From Roseibium aestuarii (lineage in GTDB: Bacteria; Pseudomonadota; Alphaproteobacteria; Rhizobiales; Stappiaceae): DNA of 64,000 nucleotides. Position numbers and translations under genes: made by a program. Shown piece after piece: positions 1-8,984 of the stretch (positions are counted from its first letter, which is position 1; each line of letters opens with the position of its first letter). Location: contig NZ_VORA01000005.1 in the NCBI RefSeq assembly GCF_008477545.1, forward strand, positions 1 to 64,000. Reading direction: 5' to 3'. The notes beneath the pieces are model-generated. The model was not told the DNA's origin and did not search any database. It saw only the letters and a program-made list of their open reading frames with translations.

Positions 1-50
1 AAGACAGCCGGGAGAGCACCCCCATCATAACAGCATCCAAAACGAACAAT

Positions 51-148
51 CCCGGGCTTGACCCGGGATCCAGTATCCATCGGCGCGCGTTGTCGAAAAA
101 GGCAGCAGCCTCAGCCGGTTACTGGATCCCTGCCTGCGCAGGGATGAC
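51..148. repeat. Dispersed palindromic intergenic repeat, copy 1
   Basis: The element starts with a CCCGGG-CTTGA-CCCGGG hairpin (51-67) and ends with a CCCTGC-loop-GCAGGG hairpin (128-143) followed by GATGAC. Inverted GATCCAGTA (67-75) and TACTGGATC (120-128) lie inside. A second copy with the same architecture and the shared core CCTCAGCCGGTTACTGGA is at 34661-34763. It sits just downstream of the OmpA-like gene. Such palindromes are widespread between genes in Hyphomicrobiales; a role as transcript-end structure is inference. Confidence 0.75.
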
Positions 149-158
149 GCGTCGCCGA

Positions 159-1190
159 TCAGCGCTCCGTGAGTTTCAGTTCGATGCGGCGGTTCTTGGC
201 GTTGGTTTCCGGGGTGTCGCCGTCTTCAAGCGGCTGGAATTCTCCGAAGCCGGCGGCGACGAGGCGCTTTGGGTCGACGCCCTTGTCGATCAGGTAGCGC
301 ACGACGGAGATGGCGCGGGCGGCGGAGAGTTCCCAGTTGTTGCGCAGGCGGCCGGTGCCGGAGAGGGGGCGGGCGTCCGTGTGGCCGTCGACGCGCAGCA
401 CCCAGTTGATCTCTTCCGGGATCTGCCGGCTGAGTTCGAGGATCGCTTCGGCCAGCTTGTCGAGTTCGCCCTGACCGGCCGGGTTGATCTCCTCCGACCC
501 GCTGTCGAAGAGAACCTCGGACTGGAAGACGAAGCGGTCGCCGACCACGCGGATGTCGGAGCGCTGGGACAGGATTTCCCGCAGGCGGCCGAAGAAATCG
601 GAGCGGTAGCGGGAGAGTTCCTGCACCCGCTGCACGAGGGCGGCGTTCAGGCGCTTGCCGAGGCTGGCGATCTTGGCCTGGCTCTCGCTCTCCTTGGCCT
701 CGGAGGCCTCGAGCGCGGCATTGGCGGCGGCAAGCTGGCGGCGCAGGGCGGAGATCTGCTGGTTCAGGAGCTCCACCTGGGCAAGGGCTCGGCGGGACAC
801 CTGCTTCTCGTCATCGAGCAGGTTTTCAAGCTGGGCAGCCCGTCCTCCGGCTGCGTCCACCGCACCGGACTGGGTGTCGAGCAGGCCGAGCAGCCGGTCC
901 CGTTCGTCGGTCGCCGACGACAGGCTGGACTGGAGCCCGGCGATGGTGTCCTCGAGCTCGGAATTGCTCGCCCGTTCCAGGGCAAGGAGCTCGGTCAGTT
1001 CGCTGATTTGGGCATTCAGCCGGTTCAGCACCGTGTCGCGGCCGGACAGCTGCTGGGACAGGAAGAACTGCGCCAGCATGAAGATCGACAACAGGAAGAT
1101 GATGACGAGCAGAAGCGTCGCCATGGCATCCACGAAGCCCGGCCAGTAGTCGGTGTCCTGGGCTCTCCGGCGGCGGCGGTATCCGGCCAT
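159..1190 (-). CDS. OmpA/MotB-like peptidoglycan-binding inner-membrane protein
   Basis: This is a 343-residue protein with one N-terminal membrane segment (about 19-44), a long coiled coil (about 50-200) and a C-terminal OmpA-like domain (about 225-343) with the typical DGHTD and NNWELSAARA motifs. An aspartate at the start of the membrane segment (D21 in FVDAMATLLLV) is placed like the proton-carrying Asp of MotB, TolR or ZorB. It follows the MotA/TolQ-like gene by 3 bases, so the two are probably co-translated and form one membrane complex. The family is known for anchoring to peptidoglycan. The specific process driven is unknown; flagellar motor use is less likely because the coiled-coil linker is much longer than in MotB. 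Confidence 0.85.
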   Translation of the reverse strand: MAGYRRRRRAQDTDYWPGFVDAMATLLLVIIFLLSIFMLAQFFLSQQLSGRDTVLNRLNAQISELTELLALERASNSELEDTIAGLQSSLSSATDERDRLLGLLDTQSGAVDAAGGRAAQLENLLDDEKQVSRRALAQVELLNQQISALRRQLAAANAALEASEAKESESQAKIASLGKRLNAALVQRVQELSRYRSDFFGRLREILSQRSDIRVVGDRFVFQSEVLFDSGSEEINPAGQGELDKLAEAILELSRQIPEEINWVLRVDGHTDARPLSGTGRLRNNWELSAARAISVVRYLIDKGVDPKRLVAAGFGEFQPLEDGDTPETNAKNRRIELKLTER

Positions 1191-1193
1191 GGA

Positions 1194-2183
1194 TTACTCC
1201 TTGGCCCGGTCGAAGGCGGCGGCGATGGAGGCGAGCAGGTCTTCCACCCGCTTCTGCTGGGCGCTCTGGCCCTCGGCCCATTCCCGCATCATCTGCTGCT
1301 CGGAGCGCACATGCTTGACGAGGCCCTGAATGCCCTCGGCCAGATTGGCCATGGCCTGGGTGGAGGCCCGGTTGCCACCTTCCTCGACAGATTTCTGCAA
1401 GAGGGCGATGGAGGCCTGGATCTGCTGGGTGGTGGAGGCGGTGGCCGGATCGATGAAGGGATCCTCCGGTTCGATGTCGGTCACCGTGGAGAGCCAGTCT
1501 TCCAGCTCGGTGTAGAAGCGGTTCTGTGCCTGGCCGGCCTGAAGGTCGAGGAAGCCGAGGATGAGCGAGCCGGTGAGGCCGAAGAGCGAGGACGAGAAGG
1601 CGGTGCCCATGCCCGACAGCGGCGCCTCGAGCCCGGCCTTGAGATCCTCGAAGATCACGTTGGCATCGCCCGATCCCACGTTGAGGTTCTGGATGGTGGC
1701 GCCTACGGCGCTGACCGTCTGGAGCAGGCCCCAGAAGGTGCCGAGCAGGCCGAGGAAGACCAGCAGGCCGGTGAGATAGCGCGAGATCTCGCGGCTTTCG
1801 TCCAGGCGCATGCCGATCGATTCCAGGATCGAGCGGGCGGTGGTCGGGGTCAGGGCCATCTCGCCGACCTTGTTGCCCAGAAGGGTCGCCATGGGGGCGA
1901 GCAGGACAGGGGTGCGGCGTTCGAAGGCCGGGTCGCCCAGCCGGAAGCTGTTGACCCACGAGATCTCCGGGAACAGGCGGATGACACGGCCGAAAAGCAG
2001 CAGGACGCCGAAGGCCGCGACGAGCACGATCAGGCCGTTGAGGCCCGGATTGCTCATGAAGGCTTCGGAAATCTGCCGGTTCAGGATGAAGGCTATGAAG
2101 GCCACGATCACCAGGAAGATGATCATGAAGGACAGGTAGGCCCGGGGGCTGGACAGGCTGTAGGGGTCGTAGTCGCGTGACAT
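1194..2183 (-). CDS. MotA/TolQ/ExbB-family proton-channel-like membrane protein
   Basis: The protein has 329 residues from the chosen ATG at 2183; an upstream in-frame TTG at 2192 is less likely. Two hydrophobic segments lie near the N-terminus (about 16-34 and 49-67). A long helix pair follows with LLVFLGLLGTFWGLLQTV and MGTAFSSSLFGLTGSLILG, the arrangement of the MotA/TolQ/ExbB channel domain. The last 80 residues are a soluble, helical tail. It is paired with the downstream OmpA/MotB-like gene. Inference: it is the ion-channel half of a peptidoglycan-anchored, proton-driven complex, neither the tol-pal TolQ (present elsewhere in the window) nor a typical MotA. Confidence 0.85.
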   Translation of the reverse strand: MSRDYDPYSLSSPRAYLSFMIIFLVIVAFIAFILNRQISEAFMSNPGLNGLIVLVAAFGVLLLFGRVIRLFPEISWVNSFRLGDPAFERRTPVLLAPMATLLGNKVGEMALTPTTARSILESIGMRLDESREISRYLTGLLVFLGLLGTFWGLLQTVSAVGATIQNLNVGSGDANVIFEDLKAGLEAPLSGMGTAFSSSLFGLTGSLILGFLDLQAGQAQNRFYTELEDWLSTVTDIEPEDPFIDPATASTTQQIQASIALLQKSVEEGGNRASTQAMANLAEGIQGLVKHVRSEQQMMREWAEGQSAQQKRVEDLLASIAAAFDRAKE

Positions 2184-2293
2184 GGTCGCCAATCAATCGC
2201 CTCGTGGAACGGTCACAGATTGATAGCGTGATTTTCGGAGGCTTGGGAACCGTTAAAGTTAACTGTTTGAAATGTCACACAGGGCCGGACAGC

Positions 2294-2318
2294 AAAACGC
2301 CCCGGAAATCCGGGGCGT
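2294..2318 (-). terminator. Intrinsic terminator of the suhB-type gene
   Basis: A perfect 9-bp stem (2297-2305 with 2310-2318), a 4-base loop and TTTT on the minus strand lie about 40 bases past the stop of the inositol monophosphatase gene. Confidence 0.85.
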
Positions 2319-2357
2319 CGCAAGGCATCAATCGGGCTGCGAAAGGGGTGAGAACCC

Positions 2358-3152
2358 TCAGCCGCGCGCTTCCTTCAGCAGGCGCAGGATGTGGTGGTGG
2401 GCATATTCGTTGCCCGCGACCACGGAACCGCTTTCCAGGAAGCCCTGCTTGCCGTCCGGGTCGGAGACCCAGCCGCCGGCTTCCTTGACCAGCAGGGTGC
2501 CTGCCGCGATGTCCCAGGAATTGAGGTCGTGTTCCCAGTAGCCGTCGAGACGACCCGAGGCGGTCCAGGCGAGGTCCAGGGATGCCGCGCCGCAGCGGCG
2601 GATGCCGGCAACTTCCGGCATGAAGTGGCGCAGCTCCTTCAGGGCGCGGCCATGGTCGCCCTTGCCGATGAAGGGCAGGCCGGTGCCGAAGACCATTTCC
2701 GGCAGCTCGGAGCGGCCGGCCACGCGCAGGCGGCGGTCGTTCAGGAAGGCGCCACGGCCCTTCTCGGCGGTGTAGAGCTCGTCCATGACCGGGTTGAAGA
2801 TCACGGCGGCGACGATCTGGCCCTGACGCTCGAGCGCGATGGAGCTGGCGAAGATCGGAATGCCGTGCAGGAAGTTGGTGGTGCCGTCGAGCGGGTCAAC
2901 GTGCCAGCGGTGCTGACCGTCGGTGCCTTCGATGACGCCGCTTTCTTCCATGACCAGACCGAAGTTCGGACGGGCCTTGATCAGTTCGGCGCGAATGATG
3001 TCTTCGGCGCGACGGTCGGCCGCCGAGACGAAGTCCCCCGGCCCCTTGCGCGACACCTGAAGGTTTTCGACCTCACCGAAATCACGGATGAGGCTGCGGC
3101 CAGCCTTGGTGGCGGCCTGAACCATGACATTGAGGATTGCTGTACGGGCCAT
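2358..3152 (-). CDS. suhB: Inositol monophosphatase family protein (SuhB-like)
   Basis: This 264-residue protein matches the Mg-dependent IMPase family in length and motifs: EESG (metal-binding Glu), the DPLDGTTNF signature that carries the metal-binding aspartates, and WDIAAG near the C-terminus. The enzyme hydrolyses inositol-1-phosphate and related sugar phosphates in the cytoplasm. In E. coli SuhB also binds NusA in the rRNA antitermination complex; whether that applies here cannot be told. It follows efp by 81 bases on the same strand and ends in a strong terminator. Nothing looks degraded. Confidence 0.92.
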   Translation of the reverse strand: MARTAILNVMVQAATKAGRSLIRDFGEVENLQVSRKGPGDFVSAADRRAEDIIRAELIKARPNFGLVMEESGVIEGTDGQHRWHVDPLDGTTNFLHGIPIFASSIALERQGQIVAAVIFNPVMDELYTAEKGRGAFLNDRRLRVAGRSELPEMVFGTGLPFIGKGDHGRALKELRHFMPEVAGIRRCGAASLDLAWTASGRLDGYWEHDLNSWDIAAGTLLVKEAGGWVSDPDGKQGFLESGSVVAGNEYAHHHILRLLKEARG

Positions 3153-3172
3153 TGTTCTCGCCGAAATTCTTG

Positions 3173-3204
3173 GGCCCGACGCCTCTTTTCAGGGGCGCCG
3201 GGCC
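3173..3204 (-). terminator. Strong hairpin between efp and the suhB-type gene
   Basis: Fourteen positions pair (3173-3186 with 3191-3204), with one wobble and one mismatch around a 4-base loop. There is no T-tract on the minus strand, so it may be an mRNA-processing or attenuation structure instead of a full terminator. Confidence 0.5.
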
Positions 3205-3233
3205 GGAAGTTGAAGTCAGGAAAAGCGGCAGCC

Positions 3234-3797
3234 TCAGTCGGCGCGCTTCACGTATTCGATGGTGCCGGTGTCGACGACGATCTTTTCACCCGAAGTGATG
3301 AACGGGGGAACGAGAACGCGCACGCCATTTTCCAGAACGGCCGGCTTGTAGGAAGAAGACTGGGTCTGGCCCTTCACCACGGCATCGGCCTCGGTGATCT
3401 GAAGGGTCACGAACTGCGGCAGGCTGATGCCGATCGGACGCTCTTCATGCATTTCCACGGTGACCATCATGCCGTCCTGCAGGAAGGCGGCGCGGTCGCC
3501 GACGAAATCGGCCTGGAGTTCCAGCTGCTCGTAGGTCTCGGTGTCCATGAACACCAGCTGGTCTTCCTGGGTGTAGAGGTACTGGAAGTCCTTCTGCTCC
3601 AGGCGGACGCGCTCGACCTTGTCTTCCGAGCGGAAACGCTCGTTCAGCTTGCGGCCGTCGAGGAGGTTCTTCAGCTCGACCTGAGCGAAAGCGCCGCCCT
3701 TACCCGGCTTCACGTGCTGGGTCTTGACGACGGCCCAGAGGGTGTCCTGATGCTGCAGAACGTTACCCGGCTTGATTTCGTTACCGTTGATTTTCAT
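3234..3797 (-). CDS. efp: Translation elongation factor P
   Basis: EF-P binds between the P and E sites and relieves ribosome stalling at polyproline. From the ATG at 3797 the protein is 187 residues, the normal family length; a longer reading frame starting near 3920 is rejected. The tip of domain I reads KPGKGGAF with Lys33 at the position modified in E. coli (Lys34), so lysine-type modification is possible. The modification enzymes are not in this window. Several products encoded here are rich in consecutive prolines (TolA, the 598-residue protein), which fits a need for EF-P. Confidence 0.95.
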   Translation of the reverse strand: MKINGNEIKPGNVLQHQDTLWAVVKTQHVKPGKGGAFAQVELKNLLDGRKLNERFRSEDKVERVRLEQKDFQYLYTQEDQLVFMDTETYEQLELQADFVGDRAAFLQDGMMVTVEMHEERPIGISLPQFVTLQITEADAVVKGQTQSSSYKPAVLENGVRVLVPPFITSGEKIVVDTGTIEYVKRAD

Positions 3798-3982
3798 GGA
3801 ACGACCGATTGCGATAGAGAAAATGACAGATTTTCGGAGACGCGCCGGGCAGCACACGCAAACAGCGGCCGCGCGAAACCAGTGTGCGGCCTGTCCTACA
3901 CAAATGCTGGCAGCTTTCAAGCAAAAAAGAAAAACCGCCGTCCCCGCACGTCAGCTGTGGTGAAGAGGCTCTTCCCGTGTGC

Positions 3983-5128
3983 CTAGCGGGACGCAGTCTC
4001 CGGCAGCTTCTGGCCGGGCGCGGAAAACTGCAGGGCCATGCGTTCAGCCTCCTTGCGGGTGTCCTCGTCGAGGGAGGCGGCCAGCTTGTCCAGGGCTTCG
4101 TCGTTCACGCCGAGGGTCCTGGCGAGGAAGTGCCAGCGCACCGCCTCCACCGGATCGGGGTCGCGGCCGCGGCCTGCGGCAAAGCACCGGGCGAGCCGGT
4201 TCATGGCAACCGCGTTGCCGGACTGGGCGGCGCGCTCGAACCAGTCGGCGGCCTCGCGCTCGTCCGGCTCCACCCCGCGGCCCTGGAAGCGCAGGATGCC
4301 GTAATAGACCTGTGCCTCCACGTGACCGCGCCGGGCGGCACGGCCCAGCCAGAAGGCGCCCTGGCGCAGGGTTTCCGCATCCGCGTCGGACTTGTCCTCC
4401 TCGGCGGCCTGGAGATAGGACAGGCCGAGATTGTACTGGGCGTCCGGATGGTTGCCTTCGGCGGCCTGGCGCAGAAGGGTGAGGGCCTTCGTCACGTCCT
4501 GCGGGCGTCCGACGCCCTCCTGATAGATCAGGGCGAGATTGTACATGGCGGCGGGGTTGCCCGTCGCCGCGACCTTCTCGAACAGGTCGGCAGCCTTCGA
4601 CTTGTCAGCCGGCACGCCCTCGCCCAGCAGATAGAGCTGGGCGAGCTGTTCGGTGGCGGTGATGTCCTCGGCTTCGGCAGCCTTGGCGTACCAGGCGGCG
4701 GCCTTGGTCATGTCTTTCTTCAGTCCCAACCCTGCCTGATAGAGAACGCCCATCAGCGTCTGCGCCTGGGGGATGCCCCCATCGGCCAGGGGCTTGGCGC
4801 GCACGGCCGTGGTCATGAACCAGCCGCGCTGGAAGGCGCCATAGGCCAGGTCCAGCGGATCGATGCCGGAGAGATCGCCCGGCGGCGGGGGCACCATCAC
4901 CGTGCTGGGAAGTTCGCCTTCGGCCAGCGGGCGGGCGGTCTTGGGCGGGGCTTCGGCGGTGGTGACAATGGACGTCGACGGCGTGTCGGGCGTGGACGCG
5001 CCGGTGCCAGCCTGTTCCTGCGCGACAGCCGGCAGGCAGGTGAAGGCCATCGTCATCGCAAGGACGGACAATTTGCCCGAAGATGCGACGCGACGCAGCA
5101 TCCTGTCTCCGCCGGCCGACATGGTCAT
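3983..5128 (-). CDS. Exported Sel1-repeat (TPR-like) protein
   Basis: The 381-residue protein begins with a probable signal peptide (about residues 10-36, ending near LPAVAQEQ), then a low-complexity stretch, then about six Sel1-like repeats (about 110-345), seen as recurring A-x-x-x-L-x-x-x-Y-x-x-G-x-G-V and A-A-x-W-x-x-x-A-A-x-x-G blocks. Sel1 repeats form helical scaffolds for protein binding, often at the envelope. The ATG at 5128 overlaps the stop of the thiE-like gene by 4 bases (ATGA), which implies translational coupling. Later in-frame ATGs (for example at the MLRR position) are possible starts. Partner and function are unknown. Confidence 0.85.
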   Translation of the reverse strand: MTMSAGGDRMLRRVASSGKLSVLAMTMAFTCLPAVAQEQAGTGASTPDTPSTSIVTTAEAPPKTARPLAEGELPSTVMVPPPPGDLSGIDPLDLAYGAFQRGWFMTTAVRAKPLADGGIPQAQTLMGVLYQAGLGLKKDMTKAAAWYAKAAEAEDITATEQLAQLYLLGEGVPADKSKAADLFEKVAATGNPAAMYNLALIYQEGVGRPQDVTKALTLLRQAAEGNHPDAQYNLGLSYLQAAEEDKSDADAETLRQGAFWLGRAARRGHVEAQVYYGILRFQGRGVEPDEREAADWFERAAQSGNAVAMNRLARCFAAGRGRDPDPVEAVRWHFLARTLGVNDEALDKLAASLDEDTRKEAERMALQFSAPGQKLPETASR

Positions 5129-5766
5129 TCCGCGTCCGGGAATTCGTGGCTGTCGAGGATCGCGTTGGCGCGGGCCACGGCTGCGGCCGGGCCGTCCGCG
5201 TGGGTCCAGACCGCGTCCTTCACCGCAACGAAATCGGCGACGGTGGCGGCGGCCGCATCGACGCTCTCGATGTCGGAGCCGGCAAGCGCCACGCAGGGGG
5301 TCTCGAAGAGCTCCGCCCACCACTGGGCTTTGGACAGGGTCTTGTCGTGGGGCTCGGGCTTTTCTTCGAGGTCGAGCCGGCCGATGAAGAGATAATCGAT
5401 CCCGGTCTCGGCCCATTCCATGTCGTCGTGCTTCAGCTTGGTGCCGCCACCGCCAACGATCTTGGCAGGCTGAAGGCTTTCGACCGCCAGCTTCAGGTCT
5501 TCAAGAGAGGTGTCCACATGGGCGCCATCGGCGCCGCAGCGGCCTGCGACCTGCGTATCGTTGTAGATCAGGGCGGCCGCGCCGGCGCCTTGGATGATCG
5601 GCACGAGGCGCTCCGCGATCGTCTGCAGGGTGCGGCCGTCGGTGTCGGGGCGATAGATCAGCACGCAGGCCACGTCGCCTCCGCTCAGGGCGGCCTCGAG
5701 GCTGGGCACGAAGGTGTCCAGGTCAAAGGCGGGCGGGGTCACGAGAAAGAGGCGAGGGCGGTTCAC
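5125..5766 (-). CDS. thiE: Thiamine-phosphate synthase-like protein (ThiE family, divergent)
   Basis: The start is taken as GTG at 5766, preceded by GGAAG, giving 213 residues, the usual ThiE length; a longer frame reaching 5952 has no family character upstream. ThiE joins HMP-pyrophosphate and thiazole phosphate to make thiamine phosphate in a TIM barrel. Seen here: RLFLVTPP at strand 1, YNDTQVAG, GADGAHVD (normally DGVHLGQ) and GTDYLFIGR-like GIDYLFIGRL (normally GADYIGFGP). The usual HS dipeptide and the TxTK phosphate loop are not evident. The fold assignment is firm; catalytic activity is uncertain. Confidence 0.75.
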   Translation of the reverse strand: MNRPRLFLVTPPAFDLDTFVPSLEAALSGGDVACVLIYRPDTDGRTLQTIAERLVPIIQGAGAAALIYNDTQVAGRCGADGAHVDTSLEDLKLAVESLQPAKIVGGGGTKLKHDDMEWAETGIDYLFIGRLDLEEKPEPHDKTLSKAQWWAELFETPCVALAGSDIESVDAAAATVADFVAVKDAVWTHADGPAAAVARANAILDSHEFPDAE

Positions 5767-6022
5767 GGGGCGGATCTTCCAGACTGAAATAGGCTCGGGT
5801 GCGCTGCCGCCGGAGGGCGGGCGCTCGGATCTATTGTCCCTAATCGGGGCGAAAGAGCGGCGCAAGTGACTTCTTTGCAGAAGTGGTGAATGGGGCTCGG
5901 GCAGGGTGCATCGGTTCATCCGCGCATGGGGACGGGCTCCCACTCTCTGCACAGGGACGGTGCTCTGCAGACCGTGCCAGTGTCCCGCGCGCTCCGCCCG
6001 CCGTCCTGCTCGGCCTCGTGTC

Positions 6023-6215
6023 GAGCATCCAGTCTGGATTGCCGGCTCAAGGCCGGGATGACGATGGGGAGGGTACTCTCGCGAGCAGCCCCCCGCGCTC
6101 CGCGCCGTCCCGGATCTCCGCTTGCGCTGCGTCCGGGACGGCGGAAAGGCCGGTGCGGAAGCGTTTTTTGCCTCTCCGACGTCATCCCGGATGCAGTGCA
6201 GTGGAGATCCGGGAT
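6023..6215. repeat. Cluster of palindromic repeat fragments in a 575-base gene-free gap
   Basis: The gap 5767-6340 holds no credible gene. It contains a GCCGG-centred fragment ending GGGATGACGA (6023-6064), a 9-bp perfect inverted repeat (6106-6114 with 6132-6140) and a hairpin (6184-6191 with 6208-6215). All resemble degraded copies of the CCCGGG/ATGAC palindrome family seen at 51-148. No conserved promoter stands out. Confidence 0.6.
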
Positions 6216-6283
6216 CGGTGAGCCTGGGTGGTTCCGTCTGTACGACCCGTCATGGTGCAGGCTGGTGCCAGTCCTGAAACGCA

Positions 6284-6310
6284 AAAGGACCGGCACGGGG
6301 CCGATCCTTT
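6284..6310 (-). terminator. Probable terminator of fba
   Basis: A 10-bp stem with one G-U pair (6284-6293 with 6301-6310) lies 30 bases after the aldolase stop. On the minus strand the T residues form the outer stem; the T-tract is short. Confidence 0.6.
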
Positions 6311-6340
6311 CGGTGTCTGGGTCTGGCGAGACGCGCCGGA

Positions 6341-7408
6341 TCAGGCGATCTTCGGATCCAGGCTGCCCTTCTTGTAGAGGGCGGCCATTTCGGCCAGCGT
6401 GATGATGCGGCCGATCTTCGAGGCCTTGCCGGCGGTGTTGAAGGCTTCCAGACGCTCGACGCAGAGCTTCTGCATCGCATCGCGGGCCGGCTTCATGTAC
6501 TTGCGCGGATCGAACTCGCCCGGGTTCTCGGTCAGGATCTTGCGGATCTGGCCGGTCATGGCCATGCGGTTGTCCGTGTCGATGTTGATCTTGCGCACGC
6601 CGTTCTTGATGCCGCGCTGGATTTCCTCGACCGGAACGCCCCAGGTCTGGGGCATTTCACCGCCGTACTTGTTGATGATTTCCTGCAGGTCCTGCGGAAC
6701 GGAGGACGAGCCGTGCATGACCAGATGGGTTTCCGGCAGGCGGCGGTGGATTTCCTCGATCACGTGCATGGCGAGGATCTCGCCGTCCGGCTTGCGGGTG
6801 AACTTGTAGGCGCCGTGGGAGGTGCCCATGGCGATGGCGAGCGCGTCGACCTTGGTCTCGCGGACGAATTTCACCGCTTCTTCCGGGTCGGTCAGCAGCT
6901 GGTCGTGGCTGAGCACGCCTTCCGCGCCATGGCCGTCTTCCTTGTCCCCCATGCCGGTTTCCAGGGAACCGAGCACGCCGAGCTCGCCTTCCACGGAGAT
7001 GCCGCCCAGATGGGCCATGTCGGTCACGGTCTTCGTCACGCCGACGTTGTAGTCCCAGCTGCCCGGGGTCTTGCCGTCGGCCTCGAGGGAGCCGTCCATC
7101 ATGACGGAGGTAAAGCCGGCCTGGATGGCGGTCATACAGGTGGCGGGCTCATTGCCGTGGTCCAGATGCACGCAGACCGGGATGTGCGGATAGATCTCGC
7201 AGACCGCGTCCATCATGTGCTTCAGCATGATGTCGTGGGCATAGGAACGGGCGCCGCGCGAGGCCTGGATGATCACGGGAGAATCGGTCTGGTCGGCAGC
7301 GGCCATGATGGCGAGCGCCTGTTCCATGTTGTTGATGTTGAAGGCCGGCACGCCATAGTCGTGCTCGGCGGCGTGATCGAGCAGTTGGCGCAGGGTGATG
7401 CGAGCCAT
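6341..7408 (-). CDS. fba: Class II fructose-1,6-bisphosphate aldolase
   Basis: The 355-residue enzyme cleaves or forms fructose-1,6-bisphosphate in the cytoplasm using zinc. Visible motifs are VHLDHGNE (catalytic Asp and Zn-binding His), [16 protein letters not shown] with a Zn ligand His, MHGSSS and NIDTDNR at the phosphate site. The length and sequence are those of the Calvin-cycle-type (CbbA-like) class II subgroup common in Alphaproteobacteria. It lies downstream of tkt, gap and pgk on the same strand, but a terminator and a 245-base AT-rich spacer precede it, so it probably has its own promoter. No RuBisCO genes are seen, so glycolysis/gluconeogenesis is the likely role. Confidence 0.95.
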   Translation of the reverse strand: MARITLRQLLDHAAEHDYGVPAFNINNMEQALAIMAAADQTDSPVIIQASRGARSYAHDIMLKHMMDAVCEIYPHIPVCVHLDHGNEPATCMTAIQAGFTSVMMDGSLEADGKTPGSWDYNVGVTKTVTDMAHLGGISVEGELGVLGSLETGMGDKEDGHGAEGVLSHDQLLTDPEEAVKFVRETKVDALAIAMGTSHGAYKFTRKPDGEILAMHVIEEIHRRLPETHLVMHGSSSVPQDLQEIINKYGGEMPQTWGVPVEEIQRGIKNGVRKINIDTDNRMAMTGQIRKILTENPGEFDPRKYMKPARDAMQKLCVERLEAFNTAGKASKIGRIITLAEMAALYKKGSLDPKIA

Positions 7409-7619
7409 GACAGTCTCCCGTAGGTCAGAGGCGAAATCAGGTTGGAGCGCAGGAAACGCCCCGTCGCGGTTGCAGGACGCGAATTTCGCAATGGTTCTAG
7501 CAAAAGACTAGCCATTTGGAAGATCTGCGCCCGCGATCTAAATCAATTAAATTGCAATTAGTTGCGCCAAATTCGGGATATCTTTAATTCGGACGGGAAA
7601 ATAAATCCAGTCCGAAACA

Positions 7620-7646
7620 AAAAGCCCGGCGCGGGGCCGGGCTTTT
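7620..7646 (-). terminator. Intrinsic terminator of pgk
   Basis: A perfect 11-bp stem (7620-7630 with 7636-7646) with a 5-base loop, flanked by A and T runs, lies right after the pgk stop. Confidence 0.9.
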
Positions 7647-7653
7647 AAATTTT

Positions 7654-8850
7654 TTAAATCTCGAGAGCTTTCACGCCGGGCAGTTCCTTGCCCTCAAGCC
7701 ATTCGAGGAAGGCTCCGCCTGCGGTGGAAACGTAGGAAAAGCTTTCGGCCGCGCCCGCATGATTGAGGGCGGCGACGGTGTCACCTCCGCCTGCGACGGA
7801 CTTCAGCTTGCCGGCCGTGGTCTGCTCTGCGGCAAACCTGGCGGCGGCAACGGTCGCCATGTCGAAGGGGGCGATCTCGAAAGCGCCCAGCGGACCGTTC
7901 CAGACCAGGGTCGCGGCGTCGGCGATGGACGCCTTCACGGCGTCGACGGAAGCTGCACCGGCGTCGAGGATCATGGCGTCGGCCGGCACGGCGTCGACGG
8001 CGACGGTCTCGCTGGCGGCATTTGCCTTGAACTCGCGGGCGACCACGGCGTCGGTCGGCAGGATGATCTTGCAGCCGGCCTTTTCGGCGGCAGCGGTGAT
8101 CTTGCGGGCGGTGTCGGCAAGGTCATGCTCGCAGAGCGACTTGCCCACATCCAGACCCTGGGCGGCCAGGAAGGTGTTGGCCATGCCGCCGCCGATCACC
8201 AGCATGTCGACCTTGGACACGAGGTTTTCCAGCAGGTCGATCTTCGAGGAGACCTTGGCGCCGCCCACGACGGCCAGCACCGGGCGAACCGGGGTGGAGA
8301 GGGCAGCAGCGAGGGCTTCCAGCTCGGCCTGCATGGTGCGGCCGGCATAGGACGGCAGCAGGCGGGCGACGCCTTCCGTGGAGCCATGGGCGCGGTGGGC
8401 GGCGGAGAAGGCGTCATTCACGTAGATGTCGCCCAGAGCGGCAAGGGCCTTGGCGAACTCGGCGTCGTTCTTCTCCTCACCCTTGTGAAAGCGGGTGTTC
8501 TCCAGAAGCAGCACGTCGCCCTCGGACAGGGCCTCGATGGCCTCTTCGGCGGAGGTGCCGATGCAGTCGTCGGCGAAGTCGACCGGCTGGAGCAGATAGT
8601 CGGCCAGCGCCTGGGCAACCGGCTCCAGGGACATGGAGGCGACGCGCTCGCCCTTCGGACGGCCGAAGTGAGCCAGCAGGATCACCTTGGCGCCCTTGGC
8701 GGACAGTTCCTGGATCGTCGGCAGCACGCGCTCGATGCGGGTGGCATCGGTCACCTTGCCCGCGTCATCCATGGGCACGTTGAGGTCGACGCGCAGCAGG
8801 ACGCGCTTGGCCTTGATGTCGGCGAGATCGTCGAGGGTCTTGAAAGTCAT
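7654..8850 (-). CDS. pgk: Phosphoglycerate kinase
   Basis: The 398-residue protein has the full two-domain PGK layout: RVDLNVPM and HFGRPKG near the N-terminus (3-phosphoglycerate site), [24 protein letters not shown], then [10 protein letters not shown] and [11 protein letters not shown] in the nucleotide domain. It makes ATP from 1,3-bisphosphoglycerate. It sits between gap and fba on the same strand. A terminator-like hairpin in the gap/pgk spacer suggests partial separation of transcripts. Confidence 0.97.
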   Translation of the reverse strand: MTFKTLDDLADIKAKRVLLRVDLNVPMDDAGKVTDATRIERVLPTIQELSAKGAKVILLAHFGRPKGERVASMSLEPVAQALADYLLQPVDFADDCIGTSAEEAIEALSEGDVLLLENTRFHKGEEKNDAEFAKALAALGDIYVNDAFSAAHRAHGSTEGVARLLPSYAGRTMQAELEALAAALSTPVRPVLAVVGGAKVSSKIDLLENLVSKVDMLVIGGGMANTFLAAQGLDVGKSLCEHDLADTARKITAAAEKAGCKIILPTDAVVAREFKANAASETVAVDAVPADAMILDAGAASVDAVKASIADAATLVWNGPLGAFEIAPFDMATVAAARFAAEQTTAGKLKSVAGGGDTVAALNHAGAAESFSYVSTAGGAFLEWLEGKELPGVKALEI

Positions 8851-8918
8851 GGGATCTCCGTGAGGGCTCGGCGGGCGGGCGCAAAAAGGCAGGGCAGCGC
8901 GGCCCGGACAAACGAAAC

Positions 8919-8948
8919 GGGGCGGATCCGGTTTCCCGTGTCCGCCCC
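8919..8948 (-). terminator. Probable terminator of gap
   Basis: A perfect 8-bp GC-rich stem (8919-8926 with 8941-8948) with a 14-base loop is followed on the minus strand by GTTTCGTTTG. The weak T-tract may let some readthrough into pgk. Confidence 0.6.
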
Positions 8949-8984
8949 GGATGGATCAGGTCAGGATGGTGGTCCCGATCATGC

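Noticed and set aside
90-2180. A 696-codon plus-strand open frame
   Set aside because: It is the shadow of the MotA/OmpA-like pair on the other strand; no family character, and the minus-strand proteins have clear domains.
159-2183. Zorya-type anti-phage defence system
   Set aside because: ZorA/ZorB-like architecture is present, but no ZorC, ZorD or ZorE homologue is visible and neighbours are housekeeping genes; kept only as a comparison.
2253-2263. CtrA box upstream of the MotA-like gene (TTAAAGTTAAC)
   Set aside because: The two TTAA are 6 bases apart, not 11.
2391-5395. Long plus-strand frames opposite suhB, efp, the Sel1 gene and thiE
   Set aside because: They are antisense shadows caused by high GC third positions; the minus-strand products are recognised families.
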